From the NCBI GenBank assembly GCA_009761415.1, contig QUOL01000013.1, positions 1,027,285 through 1,091,284 on the forward strand: a stretch of 64,000 nucleotides of DNA. The letters are read 5' to 3'. The position numbers and the translations under genes are program-made. Below are positions 45,584-54,667 of the stretch, one piece after another (positions within the stretch are counted from its first letter, which is position 1; each line of letters starts with the position of its first letter). This DNA comes from Sarcomyxa edulis. Its lineage: Eukaryota > Basidiomycota > Agaricomycetes > Agaricales > Mycenaceae. The notes beneath the pieces were generated by a model. That model was not told the origin of the DNA. It saw nothing but the letters and a program-made list of their open reading frames with translations, and searched no databases.

Positions 45584-46122
45584 CGAGGAGGTTTTGATGC
45601 GGCGCGCTGCCGCGCGTCGCATGATGGATCCTGGTGCAACAAAGATGCCGACGCACTAGTTCCACCTAGCCACCAAGAAGCAATGCAGGGCAGTCCGCAC
45701 CAGACGGATAGAGCTCTTCCTGCAGACCACTTTTACAACATCTTGCGTCGATGCGATTAACTCGTACAAGTGATTCTTACAGCAACACTTGCCGTTCTTC
45801 TCAGAAGTCCCTCGCCGCGGAATACCTTCACCCTAGCTATATAATGCACGACGATACTATATAACAGACCTGGGCGCACATACTACGCGCTACAGCGCTA
45901 TGCATAACTGTCGTCGTGATCTATGTACCTCGTTTACGTCCGAGACTGTAATCTTGACCAACATAATAGTTCAGTTTGCAGATTCTTCGTTGTTCTTACC
46001 TTATCTTAGTATGATCTCTGTTTGACTTCAGGGTCTTGCAATGTCAATTCTTTTTCTTTCAGTCAGCACTTTAATAACTTGTTCGGCTATGTGCTAGACG
46101 TATCTAGAACAATGACAGACAT
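45584..46122. other. Intergenic region, no supported gene
   Basis: 3' flank of the P-loop gene; AT-rich toward its end. No coding exon or repeat was recognised. Confidence 0.4.
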
Positions 46123-46362
46123 TTAGATATAACAACCGCAGCCAACGAGAGACAGTATACTGAGGCATCTTGCGGCGCGCGCTTGTAAGGCGAGAGCAAG
46201 TGGAAGGAGTAGCAAGGCGATGGGCTTTTCTTGTGCACCGATGACGAGATAGGAATTTTTTGGATGGATCAAGAGTGCTTCAGCGGCATTCCATTCACAG
46301 GTAATCAAGTCCACCGAGGCTTCTACAGCAAAGAGTAGCGCCGAAAGTGTATTCATCAGCAA
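46123..46362 (-). pseudogene. Inverted relic of a P-loop gene paralogue
   Basis: The minus strand reads ASVDLITCEWNAAEALLIHP then SYLVIGAQEKPIALLLLPLA, matching AAVDMISKKWGAAEALLKHL and SYLCVDERGGLIAVLILLLA of the P-loop gene at about 44725-44845. Only this 60-residue piece remains, in the opposite orientation, with no flanking exons. Confidence 0.7.
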
Positions 46363-46380
46363 ACCAGGCTACCGCTGCGC

Positions 46381-46543
46381 AGTTCTACAGAGAGCTACAT
46401 AGGGAGCCATAGACCTGAAGACCCCATAGAAGGGGTCCTGGGGTTTAGAGATCTACAGAGAAACAGGGTTTCTATAATTTTTCTATGACTTCTATGACTC
46501 CTCTATGGCTTATCTATAGAGCACTCTGCAGCTCTATGTAGAA
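46381..46543. repeat. Imperfect inverted repeat rich in CTATGxxxCTATA
   Basis: The left arm AGTTCTACAGAGAGCTACAT and right arm (reverse complement AGTTCTACATAGAGCTGCAG) are similar over about 25-35 bp. The interior repeats TTCTATG, CTATGACT and CTATGGC. Related CTATGG-rich sequence lies at 47925-48010. It may be a degenerate MITE; no clear target duplication was seen. Confidence 0.4.
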
Positions 46544-46839
46544 CTGGACGTATCAATAGATACATTGCTATAATAACCATAAATGCATTTTTTGGTTCAG
46601 AGAGCAGAATGACTCGGAAACATATAACCAAATTCAAGGTATAGTATAAACAGAATAGACGAAAGACTATACTAAGCTTGTGATTGGGCAGGGCTGCCAT
46701 CCAGCACCTTCCCAACCCATACAGACCGTGCTGTCCCCCCTTCTCTGTTGTCTCGTCTCCAAGTACTTCCCCTGACCTCGTTCCCGCTATCTCACCTCGT
46801 TCCCCGCCCTCCCGTCTCCTTTCCTGCCCTCTCGTCTTG

Positions 46840-47180
46840 TTCCCCATCCTCTCAAGTCGTTCCCCATCCTCTCAAGTCGTTCCCCACCCTCTCAAGTCGT
46901 TCACCATCCTCTCAACTCGTCCCCCACCTCTCAACTCGTTCCCCACCCTCTCAACTCGTTCCCCACCCTCTCAACTCGTTCCCCACCCTCTCAACTCGTT
47001 CCCCACCCTCTCAACTCGTTCCCCACCCTCTCAACTCGTTCCCCACCCTCTCAACTCGTTCCCAACACACTTGACCTGTTCCCCACCCTCTCAACTCGTT
47101 ACCCACCGTCTCGACCCGTTACCCGCCCTCTCAACTCGTTCCCCACCCTCTTGGCCTGTTCCCCACCCTCTGGTTTCGTT
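46840..47180 (+). repeat. 20-bp minisatellite, about 17 copies
   Basis: Unit CCACCCTCTCAACTCGTTCC, with a block of identical copies at 46941-47060 and degenerate copies on both sides (CAAGTCGTTCCCCATCCT earlier, CTTGGCCTGTT later). Strand-asymmetric: pyrimidines dominate the plus strand. Because 20 is not a multiple of three, open frames through it are a repeat artefact with a 20-residue period. Confidence 0.92.
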
Positions 47181-48308
47181 CCCCATGCTCTTTTCTCTAT
47201 CTCGATCGTCGCAACTCGTCTTCCACTCGCTCTCCAAGCTTTTGTCTCTTGTGTTTGTCACCATCTCATCTTGTTCTCCATCGCCACATTGTTCTCACCC
47301 TCTCGTCTTGGTCCCAACCGTCTTGCGTTGGAAAAGGGCTGTTTCTGCAGTATAATGAACCAGATTAGCGATAACGATGAATAGAAAACAGAAGAAAAAG
47401 CAAATACATGTGAACAACGGCTGGCAGTTCCAATCACGCACGGCGTGTACGAAAGTCAGACTGCAACAAGTTCCTACGGGACGAGATGAGCTAGGGGCAG
47501 AGACACGAGCTGAAGGTAGAGCCATCAGAATGGCACTGGATAGCGGTGATGCTGAATGTGAGGTACCAGTGTTGTGCAAGGCTCGATATGAGAGCGAGAG
47601 GTCAAGTTAGCCTGGAGAAGTAAGCATGACTAGTTATTGCAAATTGTGGGCTGCCGGTAGTGAGACAGGGTGCTGGCACTTGTTAAACAAAGACTCCAGA
47701 TATGGTCGAGGGTGATGCGATGATGAACGACGAGAACAAAGACGTCGACATTGATGAGATGTGCTGGCAGAGAAATGGCACGTGTGACGTGGCACGTGGC
47801 AAGCTTCCGTGAGGGCAAGCATAAAGAACTTAGAGCAGAAATCGTCGGGTGGGAAGGATTGGTTGTAGTAAGTAGAGCACATCTTACATAGTAGGAGTTG
47901 GCATCTCCAGATCTCTGTAGAACTCCGGAGAGCTATGGAGTCCTGGGATTTGCTATGTTATCTACAAGTTTCTATGGAATTTCTATGGTGGCTATACAGA
48001 CTATGTTATTGCTTGTTTTCTATAAGCTTCTACGGCGGAAACACTGGTTTGCTGATGTTGATGACCATATTTTAGGAAACCGACCGATCGAGCGAGACCC
48101 AAGCGACCTGGGTGCGTTCTTGCTCTCGATTAGACCATTCCACAATCCGAAAGTCGAAACTCAAACGCACGGCCATGAATTACAGCTTCTGAGCGTCACT
48201 GAGACATTCTGGAAGTACATTGTTCAATTTGTTGACCGCAAGAACTTTGAAACGCGCAGATACTACGATGTCACGACGAAGATCATCATGACCGACCAGT
48301 GTCTGATC
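47181..48308. other. Region without a clear gene
   Basis: A frame at 47898-48314 starts with TTG, not ATG. Its second half (NRPIERDPSDLGAFLLSIRP, FVDRKNFETRRYYDVTTKII) could be a fragment of an older gene, but its end falls at the LTR boundary. No complete gene is supported. Confidence 0.4.
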
Positions 48309-48620
48309 TGTTAGATAACAGAGAACTCAGTCAATACGGCAGATGGTAAAAGACTTAGATTGTGTGTAGGTACCTGTTAGATAACAGAGAACTACAAGTA
48401 TATAAGTAAGAGACCGTAGAAGTGAAAGTAATAGAGAAAAGGGCTTACCTCAGTCAATACGGCAGATGGTAAAAGACTGAGGTTCGCCCATGACAGAAAA
48501 GCGTAGGTAAGCATAAAAAAAGGATAAACGGCTAAAAAGCCGCAAGTAGAAAGTTGTCCGAATCGGGAACGCGACGACGCGTCGTAAGTCACGTGTTACG
48601 TTGGAGCCCCATCTTCAACA
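48309..48620 (-). repeat. 3' LTR of the truncated copia element
   Basis: On the minus strand it begins TGTTGAAGATGG directly after a purine tract (AGGGGGAG at about 48621-48628) and ends TATCTAACA, so it has TG...CA ends. The segment TCAGTCAATACGGCAGATGG occurs twice inside, so a shorter LTR starting at 48371 is possible. Confidence 0.6.
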
Positions 48621-48658
48621 CTCCCCCTGGCTCGACGGAACCCGTGGATTACTCCCCC

Positions 48659-50215
48659 TCAATCGTCGCACAGCCTGAGAGCGACGCAGTGCTTGTGGTG
48701 AGCTACGCGCCCAAGCGGTTTGGTGAATAAGTCGGCGATGTTGTCCTCAGTCGGCACATAGTCCACTGTGACATCTCCGTTTTCGACGCACTCGCGAATA
48801 TAATGATGGCGTATATCGATGTGCTTGACGCGAGCATTCCCTTTTGTGTTCTTCGAGAGTGATATCGATCCAGCGTTGTCACCGAATAGTCGGGCCGGTT
48901 TTGGTTGAGGGTATCCGATCTCGGACATACCGGATTGCATCCACATGATGTGCTTCGTGCCCTCGGATAGCGACATGTACTCGGCTTCGGTAGTAGAGAG
49001 TGCGACCGTCTGCTGGCATTTAGAGCCCCAGCAAGTAGGTCCTCCAGCCTGAATGAAGACACGACCTGAGACGGAGCGGCGATTATCAATGTCGCCGGCG
49101 AAGTCAGAATCGACATAGCCGTAAGGGGCAATGTCGGTGAAGCCTTTTCCGCCGTAGAGGATACGATAATGGAGGGTACCTTTGATGTACCCCATTACGT
49201 GCATAAGCGCCTTCCAGTGCGGGCGTCCTGGATTGGAACCGAATTTGCTAAGGGTGGACACAGCGTATGATAAGTCCGGCCTGGTGGCAATTTGCGCGTA
49301 CATGATCGATCCTAGTACTTCGCGATAAGGTTTGTCGGCCATGAACGCTATATCTTCGTCGCTGGATGGTGAGTCTTCACGAGTAAGGACAATGCCGAGA
49401 GGAAGGGGAGTGGCGTGTGGTCGACAATCCGTGAGTCCAAATTTGTCGAGTACGCGTTCGAGGTAGGGGCGTTGGTCCAGTGAGATAGTCCCGGCTTCTC
49501 TGTCATGACCAATGCGAATACCTAGGACGGCTGTTGCTTCGCCAAGGTCCTTCACGGCATATTTATATCCCATCTCCTCCCTTGCCAACTTTGCGCCCTC
49601 GGCCGTTGATGACATGCCCGTCACGTCGTCAGTATACGTGCTCGTTACCGTAGTTTCTCCATTTACATGTCGAGAACGTACTGATTGGTCGGCTTGCGAT
49701 CGATAATACCCCAACTTCGTCATTTCCTTGTCATGTGCACCCCACCAATTATACGCCCCATCCATCGTTCCGTAGAGCGCCATATGCACTAAGCAGATCA
49801 TTCCCTCCATCCCTTTTATCACATATCCTTCTGGTTGTTCCATATAGACAACGGCTTGATTGGGTGCATTCAAAAATGCGCTGATGTAATCGACGATCCA
49901 GACGTGCATATCGTGAGCCGCGGCAACGGAAAGGTTCATGCGGAGAGATTCGTATCGAACAACTGAGGCATAGGTTTCGAAGTATTCAACGCCGGGGATC
50001 TGGGTGAACCCTTTGGCAACGAGACGAGCTTTGCGGCCGGAGAGATTGCCGTTTTGGTCGTACTTGTTGGCAAAGACCCAACGGTTCTTCATTGTATGCG
50101 TTGTGAGGATGTGAACATCCCTAGCCTGCGACATCCTAGTTCCTATCCATTTCATGAGTACGAAGACATTAACCCCATGCCGATCTAGGTTTCTCCCCGA
50201 AAGACCATCCCTCAC
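48659..50215 (-). mobile_element. 5'-truncated Ty1/copia retrotransposon: RT and RNase H
   Basis: A continuous frame of 518 codons covers a copia reverse transcriptase (KNRWVFANKYDQNGN, ARLVAKGFTQIPGVEYFETY, VDYISAFLNAPNQAVVYMEQ, TSTYTDDVTGMSS with the YxDD site as YTDD, GLTDCRPHATPLPLG). RNase H follows (YVDSDFAGDIDNRRSVSGRV, VALSTTEAEYMSLSEGTKHI, FGDNAGSISLSKN, HIDIRHHYIRECV), ending in VDYVPTEDNIADLFTKPLG. Gag, protease and integrase are absent upstream of about 50215, so the insert is a dead 3' fragment followed by its LTR. Confidence 0.88.
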
Positions 50216-50249
50216 CTACCCGCTCAGTACTGCGTTCACGCTTTGACGA

Positions 50250-50709
50250 CTTTCCTCAGCCATTACCCCTGTATTCCCACAGATGAAGAGTTCAACCAGT
50301 CACCAGAAAAATTAACGACAGTCTAGAAGAAATCACGACTGAAGTTTCCAATAGACGACTCCACGACTCCTAAAAAGATCCCGTCCGTCATACAGTTACC
50401 CATGAACTCCCTGCCAAAACGCATTTTCCTCTGGAAATACCGATCGCCCAATCCACACACACGCTCCTATCACTCCTTGTACCTTGCGCCCACACGTACC
50501 TGGTGGCCTAGCCTATCACTCCTGATACACAATTGACGAACTTCCCTATCTATCAGCCGATCGGTCGCCGAAAGGATCCGAGACCTGGCTATCGCTGCCG
50601 ACAATGTAAGACCAAGCCCTATCCTACGAATTCGAATTGGAACGTTGCCGATCGACTTAGTAGGAGGCCAAACGCGATCGCTTTCTGTAGAAGGTTCGGT
50701 TACAAAGTC
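50250..50709. other. Region upstream of the tandem repeats
   Basis: No gene. From about 50440 on, the sequence becomes rich in CCGATCGG-type words that continue into the gypsy element. Confidence 0.4.
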
Positions 50710-50907
50710 GGCCGACACTTATCTTGGTCTAAGGATTCGAACGCGCAACCGACCGATAATATGCACCAACCGATCGGCCGACACTTATCTTGGTCTAAGG
50801 ATTCGAACGCGCATCCGACCGATAATATGCACCATCCGATCGGCCGACACTTATCTTGGTATAAGGACTCGAACGTGCGACTGACCGATCCTATGCACTG
50901 ACCGATC
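50710..50907. repeat. 66-bp tandem repeat, three copies
   Basis: Units start with GGCCGAC at 50710, 50776 and 50842; the next GGCCGAC is at 50908. Each contains ACTTATCTTGGT, AGGA.TCGAACG and the palindrome CCGATCGG. There are no unique spacers, so this is not a CRISPR array. Confidence 0.9.
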
Positions 50908-51345
50908 GGCCGACCTAGTCATCCAGCGATTTCAAGTTACGGATCTTATCCGTGCAGATGACACGCATGTGTAATGCCATTCGACGCGACATGCTGTCCC
51001 AGGAGTAGCCGATCGTCGTTTCCATCCAATGATTCGAACCCGCGACTGACCGATCCTATGTGCTGACCGATCGGCCGACCTAGTCACTCGGCAATTTCAA
51101 GTTACGGAACTTATCCATGCAGATGATACCATGACCGATTGGCCGATCCAATTAAACAGCCGACTAGTTTATCCCGGCTTAAGATTTCGAGCGCGCGACT
51201 GACCAATCCTTTGCACTGGCCGATCGGTTGACCCATTCACCAAGCGATTCTAAATTATGGATCTATCAAGACAAAATGAAGCATATGTGTAACACTATTC
51301 AACGCGACATGCTGTTCCAGGAACGGCCGATTGTCGTCTCTACCC
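50890..51345. repeat. Three degenerate copies of a longer GATCG-rich block
   Basis: Segments near 50890-51025, 51040-51130 and 51190-51325 share ACTGACCGATCCTATGCACT, CCGATCGGCCGACCTAGTCA, TTTCAAGTTACGGA.CTTATCC and CGACATGCTGT.CCAGGA. Copy lengths and order vary, which suggests an older, degraded tandem array. Confidence 0.7.
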
Positions 51346-52084
51346 AAGGATTATGGCTCGTAGCCGACCGATTCCAAGAATTGGCCGATCGACCGATCCA
51401 GTAAAGCGGCCGATTCGGTAGGAAATTCGCCAAAGACCGACATAGCGACAATAAGGGGTTGCCCTTTGACACAACCGATCGGAAACGAAAAGTCTGCATT
51501 CGAAATACGCTCTACCAATTTTAACGGACATCCCCCCGGTGGAACCAATATCCGGTTCATGCTGCGTGCATCGTTCTTTATCGGAAATAGGCCTCGAGGG
51601 GTGGAAAGGCGAACCCCTAATCGCAAGAGGCGAGGAATACTTATACCGGACTTGTAAAATACATTACGGGAGCTACGGGTAGACCCCCCCCCATCTCTGT
51701 ACGAACGAAATAATCAACAAACCCACTCTATACAAGGAGAAGTAGCTCACTTCTCACCTTCTAACGAATTGCTTCGACCGATCGCCTTTCTGAAATCTCC
51801 CAAATCCGAACAACTATTGCTGCGACCGTAAACCGATCGGCTAAGTCGTTCACTCCCAGTTCCTTTACCTCTAAATTCGAGAGGGCTTCCTCTCGTCGCA
51901 TTATAATTCTCACAGAGGTCATTTAGACCTCTCCATTATATTTACTTATAAAAACCTCGAGCATTTAGGTATTACCGTCAAGTACAAATCCCCTCAAACA
52001 AACGTCACCTAAACCCTTAGTGGACGAACTACTGTTAGGTTGCAGAAACTATTTCGCACCTAGCACCGCAGTCCTCATCACAAC

Positions 52085-52101
52085 TGGAGCCCACCGCGAG
52101 G
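52085..52101 (+). other. Possible primer-binding site of the gypsy element
   Basis: TGGAGCCCACCGCGAGG follows ...TCATCACAAC. TGG at the start and a CA two bases before it fit an LTR end plus tRNA-primed site just upstream of gag. I could not find the matching 3' LTR, so this is tentative. Confidence 0.3.
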
Positions 52102-52111
52102 GGATTTAAAG

Positions 52112-54667
52112 GTGTCTACTAGACGTGTAACCCGCGCTTCATACCGCATTCTGCAAGCAGAATCACAAGCACTCGCTCAGGTTCCACAACCACAAATCCT
52201 TCCGGAAGACGTCCCTCTTCCCGAACCACAAGACACTCCGTCGCCAAGTTCTCCCCTATCTCCGTTACCTGACGAGCCTTCGCTAAGCCTCGATTGGATA
52301 CCATCTCTAAATCCTCCTTCTATCATTGATTCCCAATCGGAAGACGAAGATCCCCCTGTAACACAGAAATCGGAAAGCACGACAGAATCATCGGTTACAC
52401 CTTCATCACTCACCTCTTCGAAGTCGAATTCCCCCGAAGCCACTGCGGAGCCGATCGCTGGACCAAGCAATAACCGATCCCAAATACCGATCCTCACCCG
52501 TCACCCACTTAGAAACCAGCAGCCGATTCCCAATCGCCAACCTAACATAGCAATGGCCGCCAGACCTTTACCCACTCGCACAGGCAGAGACGCGCCGAAG
52601 TTTGATGGGAAAGACGAATCGCTCCTTCGATATTTTGCCGATATTGAACAAATATGCGCCACGGCCAACGTAATAGACGTGGCGGGAAAAGTCGACGCAG
52701 CACTATTCTATCTAAGCACTGACGACGAAGCTGTGTGGAAATCAATAACGAAACATGCGACTTGGGAAGAATTCAAGGAACTCATCAAGGCGTTGTATCC
52801 GGGGTCGAACGAGAAGAAGAAGTATTTGTTGAATGACTTGGAGGTCCTTCTCGCGAAAGAGGTAGCGAATCCGATCAACACTAAATCGGACCTCGGGCGA
52901 TATCATAGGGAATTCATGAAGATCACCTCGCACCTTTTAAAAGAGAAAAGAATCACCGAAGGCGAAGTCAAGCGGTATTATACCAGGGGGATACATCCGG
53001 AGTTCCTGATGCAGGTTATAAGCCGACTCAGAATCACGAAGCCAAATCACGACATCGACACGCCATACGAAGTCACTGACGTATACGACGCGGCCTTGTA
53101 TATCCTCGGAGGACAGATTCTATATGGATCGGGTGTCATGTCGCCACAGCCGATTCCGTCGTACAAAACCGAGATTGACGAGATGTCTAGAGAAATGAAG
53201 GCGCTCAACAGAGAGATGGTCGCCAACATGAACACCATGGCTAGGACGCTGTCTAATATGGGGATCAATGCAACCCAGGCCTACCCGCCGAGAAATCAGG
53301 GATATGTTCCACAGGCGTATAGAGCGCCGAACCCCTTTATCGACCGATCGCCGATCCGCAGACCACCGGCACCGGGAGGCGCGAGCTCTCTCTGCACCTT
53401 CTGCTCCGAACCGACTCACTTTATACGAGAATGCCCCAAGGTCGCAGAATTCATACGAGACGGCAAATGCATGAGAAACGACACAGGCCGAATCGTCTTG
53501 CCGAACGGGTCCTGGGTGCCCGGAAACATTGAGGGACCAAACCTTGCGGCTCGGATCTCGAGGTACCACGAACTGTATCCAGGAGCGATCATCAATGGTG
53601 TAAACTTCATTCGCGAACAACCGCCTCATGCATCCACAATGTGGTATACGTCGAATGCAGACCAAGGGGCCTATTATTATTCTGGTGGGACAATCGAAGA
53701 AGATGACGACGAGAGCGAATCGGGTTACACACTGGTCAATGAGGGCGTAAAAAGGACAACCAGAAGTGGTAAAACACCGGACGAAAGGCCGGCACCGGCC
53801 ATGAGGAGAAAGGGGCCGCCAGGGCGTCCTTCCCCGCTATCGGAGGAAACGCCCGTTGTCCCTCCCCCAAAGAAGAAATCGGTCGAATTCCAGGAACCAC
53901 TGCCGGATGGTCGCCGATCGCTACCAACAGGTCCACAATATAAATTCTCGACGCCGATCGAGGATCCCGAAATAGCTAAAGCCGTGCTCAAGCGATCGCT
54001 CGACGCCCAGTTCACAATTTCGCAGCGCGAACTTCTGTCACTCAGCCTGGACGTGAGGAAACAGTATAAAGAACTAGTCTCAACGAAGAGAATACCAACG
54101 GTTGGCAAATTAGAATCGGTCAACCCGGATGACGAGGACAACCCCGATACCAGTTACATCCTACGGTACGCTAACCCGATCGGCCCCGACGAAGAAGTTC
54201 TTTTGACGGGATCATCGATCGAAAAGCTGAGGGTCATTTACCCGAAAATAGAGGATGAGAGGATTGAATGCGTCTTGGACGGTGGGTCGGAGATTATCGC
54301 CATGAACAAAGGGTTATGGCAAAGGCTTGGAATTCACTTGCGCCCCGACCATAAAATCACTATGGAATCTGCCAACAGTCAAACCGATACGACTACGGGT
54401 CTAATCGAAGACTTGAAGTTTTCGATCGCTGGTCTGGAAATCTACCTTAAAGTTCACGTCGTAGAAAATGCCCCCTTCGACATCCTCATGGGCCGACCTT
54501 TCTTCAAACTGACGGAATGTGTCACGAAGGACCACCTATCGGGTGATCAAGACTTGACATTGACTTGTCCAAACACTGGCCGAATCGTGACGCTACCAAC
54601 GTTTATCAAACCACGACGCGGTCCTCCAGCTTCAGTGGGTTTTTACCCGGTAGGAGGGTACCCTTAG
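52112..54667 (+). CDS. Ty3/gypsy gag-protease (ORF1)
   Basis: The coding frame begins at GTG (52112, then STRRVTRASYRILQ) without an ATG; the first in-frame ATG is at 52553 (MAARPLPTRTGRDAPKFDGK). A Ser/Pro-rich leader is followed by a capsid-like helical region (DAPKFDGKDESLLRYFADIE, YTRGIHPEFLMQVISRLR). Next come a CCHC knuckle (CTFCSEPTHFIREC, about residue 428), a linker, and an aspartic protease (ECVLDGGSEIIAMNK, where the usual DSGS/DTGA is DGGS, then DILMGRPFF). It ends at TAG 54665-54667, overlapping pol by about 100 nt in the -1 frame. Confidence 0.88.
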   Translation: MSTRRVTRASYRILQAESQALAQVPQPQILPEDVPLPEPQDTPSPSSPLSPLPDEPSLSLDWIPSLNPPSIIDSQSEDEDPPVTQKSESTTESSVTPSSLTSSKSNSPEATAEPIAGPSNNRSQIPILTRHPLRNQQPIPNRQPNIAMAARPLPTRTGRDAPKFDGKDESLLRYFADIEQICATANVIDVAGKVDAALFYLSTDDEAVWKSITKHATWEEFKELIKALYPGSNEKKKYLLNDLEVLLAKEVANPINTKSDLGRYHREFMKITSHLLKEKRITEGEVKRYYTRGIHPEFLMQVISRLRITKPNHDIDTPYEVTDVYDAALYILGGQILYGSGVMSPQPIPSYKTEIDEMSREMKALNREMVANMNTMARTLSNMGINATQAYPPRNQGYVPQAYRAPNPFIDRSPIRRPPAPGGASSLCTFCSEPTHFIRECPKVAEFIRDGKCMRNDTGRIVLPNGSWVPGNIEGPNLAARISRYHELYPGAIINGVNFIREQPPHASTMWYTSNADQGAYYYSGGTIEEDDDESESGYTLVNEGVKRTTRSGKTPDERPAPAMRRKGPPGRPSPLSEETPVVPPPKKKSVEFQEPLPDGRRSLPTGPQYKFSTPIEDPEIAKAVLKRSLDAQFTISQRELLSLSLDVRKQYKELVSTKRIPTVGKLESVNPDDEDNPDTSYILRYANPIGPDEEVLLTGSSIEKLRVIYPKIEDERIECVLDGGSEIIAMNKGLWQRLGIHLRPDHKITMESANSQTDTTTGLIEDLKFSIAGLEIYLKVHVVENAPFDILMGRPFFKLTECVTKDHLSGDQDLTLTCPNTGRIVTLPTFIKPRRGPPASVGFYPVGGYP

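Noticed and set aside
46684..47355. Open frame of 223 codons rich in Ser, Pro and Leu
   Set aside because: It runs through the 20-bp minisatellite; the protein repeat of 20 residues is the product of 3 x 20 bp, and a second frame is open as well. No ATG-based gene structure or family.
47898..48314. 139-codon frame before the copia LTR
   Set aside because: It starts with TTG, its first third lies in CTATGG-rich repeat sequence, and it ends at the LTR boundary; at best a gene fragment.
50710..50907. CRISPR-like array
   Set aside because: The 66-bp units are directly adjacent with no unique spacers, and the genome is fungal.
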